The notes under the pieces were generated by a model. That model had not been told where the DNA came from. It saw nothing but the letters and a program-made list of their open reading frames with translations, and did no database searches. A stretch of 24,355 bases of DNA from Hofstenia miamia (Eukaryota > Xenacoelomorpha > Acoela > Hofsteniidae), in the NCBI GenBank assembly GCA_900660155.1, contig CABFPE010000251.1, forward strand, positions 658,237-682,591, read 5' to 3'. Position 1 is the first letter of the stretch, and every line of letters begins with the position of its first letter. Made by a program: the position numbers and the translations under genes. Shown in pieces: positions 1 to 9,200 of this stretch.

Positions 1-27
1 ATATATATGCTTACACACATATACATT

Positions 28-114
<87 letters not shown>

Positions 115-153
115 AACGTCGGCATTTTCAAATACTAATTTTTTGTTGTTTAG
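1..153. other. Intron end with (TA)n microsatellite
   Basis: Bases about 27-110 are almost pure TA/TAAA simple repeat. The rest is the 3' end of an intron that begins outside the window and finishes at the acceptor before L1. No coding signal is seen. Confidence 0.7.
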
Positions 154-180
154 AAACTTCTTCTCAAGAACCGCCAGAAG
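154..180 (+). CDS. Linker exon L1 (27 nt, phase 1-1)
   Basis: A T-rich tract ending TTGTTTAG precedes it and GTAAAA follows. It reads (x)-T-S-S-Q-E-P-P-E-(G/E), a hydrophilic Ser/Pro/Glu spacer. The last base combines with the first two of the next exon to make a Glu codon leading into domain A1. It is the first supported exon in the window and its upstream partner lies outside. The later linkers of this type are 33 nt, so this one is two codons shorter. Confidence 0.75.
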
Positions 181-2993
181 GTAAAACATCAAACTTGAAT
201 CCTTATTGTATTGCTGTATTTCGGTTGTACAGTCTTTCACCTTATTTAACATTAGTGTTTATTTTCAAAATATCATTAATATGATAAGTGGTCCAAAAAG
301 CATAATCTCAAATTGTGTGAAGTTAACTACAGACTAATTAGATGTTTGAATCCTTCCAAATGTAATTAAACAACAAGCTTTGGAAATTGTTGGGTATTTC
401 ACTTAATATTGTACTAAGAATGCGACGAGTGTTTATAGTTAAGGGGTTAATTCATGCAATCGTTGACGCTATTTTAGAGTATCCTTTATGGACCACTTCC
501 TTAGGCATTTCAAAACTGCGTAATATTTTGAGAATTACTATTTAGAAAATACATGTGGTGTTGGAGGAACCAAAACAAGGAGGCAACCGAATGATGCAGA
601 ATGGCATGTAACATTTGTTGACAGAATATACAACAATGCACAGGATAATACCATCTTTAAATATGATGTTTCTGTGGATAATAATCCTGGTAACAAGCAA
701 TTGAGCCGATTAGTCATCGGGTCAATGGGTTGCACAAAAGCACTTTTCATGAACAACAATGGCAACACAAATTTTTCTCCGAATCCTCAAACAGATGTGT
801 CTGGTTTTAGGTTTATCAACACCCAAGCTAAGGGAACAACGCTACAATATAGAATTAAATTGTCTGGAAATGTTCCAAAGAGTAACGTTTGCTATTCTAC
901 TCAGGGAGGTAATTTCTATGCAGCGGGTTTAATATATGGTCCCGATTGTAGTGCCAAAGGTACGATAATTTCTACTTTTCAGTTTATGTAATTGTATACA
1001 AATTTATTTTATGAGCTTTGAACTCACGTTTAACAGGTTGTGATAACTACATGAATGTCGTGAAAATCAATTATATTAAAGAAATATTTCTGTCTTGATA
1101 AAATTTTTAATATACATACATAGATTATTAGTCTAAGAATGTACTATTCACAGATGTTTAGAATTAAGCACAGAGGAGCCATCGAGTAGTGAAGGTAAAA
1201 TTTCTAAAGTTATTTACCTATTTGCATATCCAGCGAAAAAATACTAAACATGTTTCCAAAATTTTCTCTATTGAATAATATTCAGAATAAATTTATTTTA
1301 TTTTGTGATCCAGCAAAATGCATAAGGAGAAGACATTGTAAATTTCACAATTTTAATAGAGCAAATTCATCAAGTCATGGATTGTAATAGATATGTACTG
1401 CCCTGCATAATGCATATGGTGTTGATTATTTCTGCCATTATTTTTTGTGAGAGATCAATACAAAATACGAAGTTCTTTAATGATCTAAATGTTACAATAC
1501 TAATAATTTTTTATTCTTTGTGTACGTTCAACTTTTAAGAAACTAGGCAAAAGTGTATATATTAAATAGTGGATACTTAGAAGGCACATGTGGTGTGGGA
1601 GGATCTAAAACTCGGAAGACATTGGACAATGCTGAATGGCAAGTTTCTTTTGAAGGTAGCGAATATAGTATTGACAAAGATTCTACCACGTTCACCTATA
1701 GAATTGATGTGGATGACAGTAGTAGTAGCAAAGCGTTGGCGTACTTCATCATCGGTGCAATGGAATGTAGGAGAGCAAAGTGCATGAACAGAAATGGTGA
1801 TAAAGATTATTCCTTGGATTCAGCTACAGGTGTTAGCGGCTTTAAATTTGCAAGATCACAAAATAAGGGAACCGAAGTTCGTTATCAAATTAAGATTTCT
1901 GGAAATGTTCCAACTACTAATGTTTGCTTCTCTGTTAGTGGTGGTAATTACTATGCATCTGGGTTAATTTCTGGTCCTGACTGTAGTGCTTTCGGTAAGG
2001 AATTGATTTCATTTATATTTTTAAACTAAAGTCCATTGTTTACTTACAAGTTTAAATTAGTGTTCGTTTTGCGAAATTTCTATTTAAAAGTGTTGTGTAA
2101 TAGGTGAATGTTTAATTATATTCATGCAAAACGTTCATTGGAAGTTAGTTTTATAAACCATCCAAATTTTACAAACCAGCAGTAAACGAATGTATATTCG
2201 AGCGGTTTTTTGTTCTTCTAGGGAAGCAGTTTTATATCGTCGATGTTGAAGTTTCAATCTTTTAACGATCACACTTGGCAGGTTTGATAAAACTCGCTCA
2301 ATCAAAGGCCTTTCTTAACTAAACAATTCAATCGGTGCGACGAATTTTTGAATTTATACATTGAAACATACAATATAAATTTAATTGAATTTAGGGTGAA
2401 TCTAATGCTATTTTAAATATTATAGGTTGGCATGTTACAAGTTTAAATATATGAATGTTTTGGGTTTGATATTGTTAAAATATGTATAAAGTAACGTATT
2501 TGTTTTATTGCGAATATTTTTAACTAATTTTTATAAGGATATAAGTACTTAAGAAATCATTCATTTCAGGTTTTGAAATTATGTTTATTTTATTAGTTAA
2601 TATTTCCCCATATTTATTGGCGTAATCTTCAATTTCTATAATTGATAGAGGACCAAACAGAAATAATATATCAATTACTATATATAGAGGCTATAAATGG
2701 CGCTGGGACATATTTCCTGCTAAATTTTTAGGTTGTATTGGGCTGGATAAATCAATAAAAAGTCATAAAAACATACATGTATATAATTGGGTTGGATCAC
2801 TGGTTCAAAGTAATGTGAGTCATGATTGGGTTATTGAATTTGAAAAACGTTATCCTTATATACATGAACGCTTTCAGGAGATTTATATTATGTTAAATTT
2901 TTGGATTTCAGCAAAAAAAAATTACTTTTAAGTTTTACACTTATCTATTCTTATTTGTGAGAAGAGTTTATATAAATTTCTTTTCTAATATGC

Positions 2994-3033
<40 letters not shown>

Positions 3034-6000
3034 CGCGAAGCAAATAAATTGTATATTAGCATTGCGTAAATCCAATCAATGAGCAAACATTTATTAAAAT
3101 TCTTAAATTAATTTTCTTGTTTCAAAATATAATCTTGTTATTAATTAAAGTTATATAGCATATGCTTATTGATTTCAGTTTTTATAATTAACGAAATTTT
3201 GATTATAAAATAGCCTACAAAAACTGGGATGAACGGGATTATTTCCTGGCTTAGTTATACAATTTAGCCGACCCGACATAAGACAGGCCTTAACTTGTAT
3301 TGATAAGGCCCACCAATGTAATCTTGCCCTTATAGGAAAATGCTTTATTTCTATTTCATCTTTGAAAGTTATTACGGTAACTTCCATAATTTATTTTGAT
3401 ATATTTTCAAAAATTGTTATTTTTTATGAAGTATAATTTCCTTAAAGAAGCAGTCCACACTTGTGGTGTATTCGGACAGATTAAACTGCAGAAAGGGGTT
3501 AAAATCAGATTAAATAAATTAGTTTTTGATCTTTCAACGTTATGAATTCCAACTACAAGTAGACCCCTTACACACATTTTCCAAAAGTCCGAAAGAGGGC
3601 AAAGCGCGGGAAAATCCTTTGCGTAGACGTAAGAACAAATGTCCAGTCCAAATCAAGTTTGCAGCAATTTGAATTTCAAGATGAATATGATGAGGAGAAA
3701 AATTCACGTAGACAGGCAGATCCGATGGGGGAGACCTTGAAAATGAGATACTGCTTGTGTTGGTTGGACTAAAATTAAAACTAACAGAAAACCAAGTAGC
3801 CATAAAGTCAAGATCTGATGAGATATTGGAGGCAAAAGAACAGCCTAAGTAAAAAATCGCAGTGTCATCAACATACAGTAAGCAAGAAGAGTTGAGAGAT
3901 GAGGGAGGTCATTAATGGCAACAAGAAAAAAAACAACAAACGCAAAACCTTGAGGAGAGGAGATTGATTACTTGATTTTGACGCGCTAAGGACGGTTGGT
4001 TAGATAACACTGGAAAAATTCGACGAAATCCACATCAAAGCCAAATAAACATAACTTGCCAAGAACAATAGAATGAATAAAAATGTCAAGAAAGATAATG
4101 CAACATGGATAGTAACGGTGAGAGAAAAGATAGCAGTTTTCAATCTGAGTGAGCAAGTTGGTAATGGTATAACGACTCGGAAGGTTGCAATGCAGAAAAG
4201 AGGAAGTGAGGTGACGAATTGTTAAGGAACACAACGAAATCAAGTAGTTTAAAAATGTTTGACAACCGAGAAAAAATAGCTATTGTCAAGAGGTAACCTG
4301 CGAGAAGTGAAGCTGATTAGATTTTAGCAGTGGGGAGTTCCAAGATGTTTTCAAACAAAGTGGTAGTGAAGTAAATGAAAAACAATAAATGCTCTAGATG
4401 GATGGGAAGATTTGAAGAGTTTCATGAATTACAAATCAGGGGATGCCCTAAGAATAACAACGACCAGACAATTTGCATGCATGGGAGAACTTTCATTGAC
4501 GTTAAATACAATTTCGCAAAGATGAATCAATGTGGAAGCAGCAGGAGGGCTAGGGCAGAAAGAGATCCGATCAGTGAAATTAGAGGCAAAGTANAGGAGA
4601 TTGATTACTTGATTTTGACGCGCTAAGGACGGTTGGTTAGATAACACTGGAAAAATTCGACGAAATCCACATCAAAGCCAAATAAACATAACTTGCCAAG
4701 AACAATAGAATGAATAAAAATGTCAAGAAAGATAATGCAACATGGATAGTAACGGTGAGAGAAAAGATAGCAGTTTTCAATCTGAGTGAGCAAGTTGGTA
4801 ATAGTATAACGACTCAGAAGGTTGCAATGCTGAAAAGAGAAAATGAGGTGACGAATTGTTAAGGAACACAACGAAATCAAGTAATTTAAAGATTTTGACA
4901 ACCGAGAAAAAATAACCTGCGAGAATTGAAACTGATTAGATTTTAGCAGTGGGGAGTTCCAAGATGTTTTCAAACTAAGTGGTAGTGAAGTAAATGAAAA
5001 ACTATAAATGCTCTAGATGGATGGGAAGATTTGAAGAGTTTCATGAATTACAGATCAGGGGATGCCATAAGAATAACAAGCACCAGACAATTTGAAAGCA
5101 TGGGAGAAATTTCATTGGCGTTAAATACAATTTCGCAAAGATGATTCATTGTGGAAGCAGCAGGAGGGCTAGGGCAGAAAGAGATCCGATCAGTGAAATT
5201 AGAGGCAAAGTAAGCGTTGAATAGATCGGCTTTCTCCAAGTTGGATTGAGCAGAGAGATGGTTTCATTGCATAGTAGGGCATTCGGGGTTGGAATGAAAC
5301 GACGTAAGAATGAATAAGAGGTTTGAAGGGATAATGACAAGAAGCTAGAAAGAAGAGTTTTTATCGAGTTCCATGAAGTTTCAAAGAATCAGAAGGGCCA
5401 TAACAACGCTTGTAAAATATTTCTATCACAGCTAACATCATAATCCTTATTCTTTCAATGGTTTATACTTTCCACTGTGAAAACGTTTGAGAAATTTGAA
5501 AACCTATTTGAATTGCAAGTCTCCCTGAGTGATAAATTTGAAAACCTATTTGAATTGCAATTCTCGCTGAGTGATTACAGAAAATGAAAAAATTAAAGAA
5601 CGTTGCATAAATAGTATTATTATTGGAGGTAACAGAGAAAAATTTGATTTCAAAAATATAATCCAGTTGTAAGAATTGTATTTTGAACATAAAAGTATAC
5701 GATTCGGATGATGACACCTGCTTATCAATTTGTGATGGAATATTTAAAAATTTACACATCAATTTTTATATTTTTCAATATATTTTTTAGGATCTACTTC
5801 TGAAGCACCATCAGATACCGAAGGTAAATTTTAATTAAAATATAATTCCATACATATAACGAACGATTTCATATTTTACTGGACAAGTAAAGTCATATTA
5901 TTAGTAGTGATATTGGCCTTTGTGGCTACTGGCCAATATTATTCGCTGAATATTTGCCAATAATAAGTAAACATAATTACTGTCTAAGTGTAAATTTAAA

Positions 6001-6236
6001 CTCGTTATGTCTCTATTGATATCTTAATACTTGTGTTAGCTTGAATATTAAAATACTCGATTGCTTGTATGCATTAAAATATTTCGGCCTGTTTGAGTTT
6101 TAAAATCACAAATGGAAAAGCAATATATATATAATTGACCCGTATCCGGCACTCTCCACCATAGTATCTAGCGCTCGTATAGATTTTTTGTATCCAGCGC
6201 CTTGAAGATATTTTAAAATTTTGTATCCGAAATCCG

Positions 6237-6267
<31 letters not shown>

Positions 6268-9200
6268 TTTTTGAGACTGGCTACAAAAAAGCTTGCCCCA
6301 AAATATAAAAAAATCCCCATAAGTCCAAATTTACCCCACCTACACCACATGTAAAGTGTGGATCCCCACTTCCATCCCAAGACTGGTATTAGCACTTTAG
6401 ATGTATACATGTACATGTATGTATCCTTGCACTTGTTTCTTCCTATTGTGCATTGTATAATTTAGTTTTTGTGATCTTTTTCTAATATTTCACAGCTGTT
6501 TTTCACTTTATGTAAATCTTTACTTTCGAAGAATTTCAATATTTAACTTGTGATAGTATAGTATTTAAATTCTCAATTGTATATCCTTACATTTTCCTTG
6601 GGTAGTAAATTCATTGCTACTCCCCTATCTAAAATAAATAATATAAATTTTTAGAAAATACGTGTGGCGTTGGAGGAACCAAAACAAGGAAGCAAGAGAG
6701 TGATTTAGAATGGAGCGTCACTTTTAAATCAAGAAATTACAATAGTGAAGGCGATTTTACAATATTCAAATATCAAATTGATGTGGATGATAATCCTGGT
6801 GACAAAAATTTAAACTTTTTCATCATTGGGTCTTTGGGTTGCACAAAAGCCCTTTTCATGAACAACAATGGTAATAAGAATTTTTCTCCGAATGCGCAAA
6901 CAAAAGTTGCTGGTTTTAAGTTTTCCCAATCCCAATCTACGGGAACCTCACGTGAATACACAATTAAGTTTTCAGGGAATGTTCCTAAGGCTACAGTTTG
7001 TTACTCTGTCAAAGGTGGAAATTTCTATGGAGCCGGACTAATCGATGGTCCCGATTGTAGTTCTCAAGGTACTAAGCATTTCTATTTTTCAATATAAACG
7101 TCAATTTCACTGGTAAAATAATATATACAAAATCCTTGTCATAATAGTTGCATTAAAATCAAGTTCTTTAGTTTCTTTGGAAATTCTAATTTTATAAGAA
7201 ATATGAAACCATCATCAAAGTTATCAATTTCTATGCATAAATAATTTTTATTCAAATTATTTTTAATATTGTTCAGAATCATTCTCAGATGTGATAAAAT
7301 TCTTATGTATTTATGTCTAACATGGAATAATTATAGTGAATTATCAAAAGCATTTTCCAAAATATTTTTGTTTAGAAAGTTCTACGCAACAACAGCTCAG
7401 CAGTGCAGGTACAATTTCTAAACGTAAATTTGTTTTTTTATCAATTTCTATGCTTGCAAAAATAGAAATTGTTATCATTCTTTTTTACTTGAAAAGCTGT
7501 TGTAGGCAATTGTTAATCAGTAATATTTACATAACTGCAGTCACTTGTGGATATCATTGGTTTTTACATAATCTCACTTCATTTAAAATTACTATCAATA
7601 TTTTAGACTTTTGCAAATATAAAACAAATTTTCTCGGCATACATGGACAGGATTTTATTCTCACAATTTTAGAGAATTTGTTATATTTTTATTTTTATAC
7701 ACAATTGATTGCATTTCCGCTTATTGAAGTCAAAAATTATTATAAATCTTGCAAAATTTTTAATAGAAATTAGTCAATTTTTTTCCATATTTGTAAAAAT
7801 TATAAGCACTTTATGCACATGTATGTATTAAACAAATTATTATAGCGAAGTTTTTAAGTCTCTATATAAGTTTATTTCGTGCTGTAAATGAATAAGTTGG
7901 CTTTTTGTTATTTGCATTTAAGTGCATTTTTCATACAAATCATTTAAATACTANCAATTGTTAATCAGTAATATTTACATAACTGCAGTCACTTGTGGAT
8001 ATCATTGGTTTTTACATAATCTCACTTCATTTAAAATTATTATCAATATTTTAGACTTCTGCAAATATAAAACAAATTTTCTCGGCATACATGGACAGGA
8101 TTTTATTCTCACAATTTTTGAGAATTTGTTATATTTTTATTTTTATTTTTTATACACAATTGATTGCATTTCCCCTTATTGAAGTCAACAATAAATATAA
8201 ATCTTTGAAAATTTTTAATAGAAATTAGTCAAGTTTTTCCATATTTGTAAAAATTATAAGCACTTTATTATCAATATTTTTTTACATTTATTTCAGAGGA
8301 TATTCACATGTATGTATTAAAGAAATTATTATAGCGAAGTTTTTAAAACTCTATACAAGTTTATTTCTTGCTGTAAATGAATAAGTTGGCTTTTTGTTAT
8401 GCGCTTTTTAAGTGCATTTTTGTACAAATCATTTAAATACTAAAGGTAATTAATGAATGTTTATTTACGTAATCCAATGCAATTAGTTGGCAAGGAATGA
8501 AATTCTTTTGAAAAAGTTGTTTGATTTTTCTCAATCTATATTTTAGAGTACAAATTGTAAATGATTATCTTATCTAAGAACAGGTCTATTAGAAGAATAT
8601 AATAAAAAATTGGAAATTTAAACTTACCATTTAAAAGTTTATTAAAATAAATCAAATATTTGAAATAGAGAGTTAATTGTAGCAATTGTATTTTATTAAG
8701 TTGGTTTTTGTAATTCCCAGTCTTTCATATTCATCTTGAACATCTTCACTTTGTTCTAGATTTCTTCCATCCGTTACATATAATTGATCCAATACAGTTT
8801 CTTGATTTAATTACAGATTTGTATATTTTTATTTTATTTTCGTAGTGAACATTATTGAAAATATTTCCTGTTAAATCTAAAAATATNTTTATTTACGTAA
8901 TCCAATGCAATTAGTTGGCAAGGAATGAAATTCTTTTGAAAAAGTTGTTTGATTTTTCTCAATCTATATTTTAAAGGACAAATTGTAAATGATTATCTTA
9001 TCTAAGAACAGGTCTATTAGAAGAATATGATAAAAAATTGGAAATTTAAACTTAACGGGTGATCACTAAAAATTGGCACAAATTTTTGAACTTCGTTTAT
9101 TACTGATATAGTTGGCATACATAATCGACTATATGAAAACAGCTTTATAAACTTATTAACTATGAAGTTGATAACAAAAAACAGTTAGTCATTTACATAA

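Larger units (their letters stand above)
1995..3539 (+). other. Left part of the long A2-L3 intron
   Basis: Mostly AT-rich intron. It holds a stop-free stretch at 2626-2931 described separately and a (TA)16 tract at 3001-3032. A minus-strand open frame at 3175-3387 has somewhat higher GC than its surroundings but matches nothing I recognise. No domain exon of types A, B or C is present. Confidence 0.6.
3540..5400 (-). mobile_element. Non-LTR retrotransposon (LINE) relic with reverse transcriptase remains, minus strand
   Basis: Read on the minus strand from high to low coordinates, fragments follow the order of a LINE ORF2. First comes a pre-RT segment with KADLFNAYFASNFT (about 5239-5195). 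Next, with frameshifts, comes the palm region with IIFLDI, then HSIVLGKL..FGF and FFQCYLTNRP (4973-4623, and again 4243-3986). Finally there is LLYVDDTAIFYLG with the catalytic YVDD at 3864-3875, followed by an open frame to TAA at 3540-3542. Reverse transcriptases of this class copy the element's RNA at the target site. Several stops and frameshifts make it non-functional. No endonuclease, poly(A) tail or target duplication was found. The segment around 4594 is duplicated by an assembly join, so the real relic is probably about 1.2-1.3 kb. I cannot fix the clade. Confidence 0.75.

Noticed and set aside
538..768. Minus-strand open frame over exon A1 (similar frames at 6773-6961, 12970-13167, 14937-15170, 19979-20212 and 22112-22378).
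   Set aside because: They are antisense shadows of the domain exons. The sense frame has conserved domain motifs and splice signals.
1590..1787. Second plus-strand frame inside A2 (and 22053-22244 inside C2).
   Set aside because: Out-of-frame shadows of coding exons with no motif of their own.
3001..3032. Regular short repeats considered as a CRISPR-like array (also the other TA tracts).
   Set aside because: They are pure dinucleotide microsatellites without spacers, in a eukaryotic intron.
3175..3387. Minus-strand frame of 70 residues with somewhat higher GC.
   Set aside because: No recognisable motif, no flanking element ends and no link to the LINE. It cannot be supported as a gene.
5910..5939. 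Perfect 9-bp hairpin considered as a terminator or ncRNA.
   Set aside because: It is intronic, has no U-tract or larger conserved fold, and short hairpins are common in AT-rich DNA.
7922..8182. Open frame resembling that at 7336-7773.
   Set aside because: It is the same intron segment in the second haplotype copy and has an 'n' in the frame.
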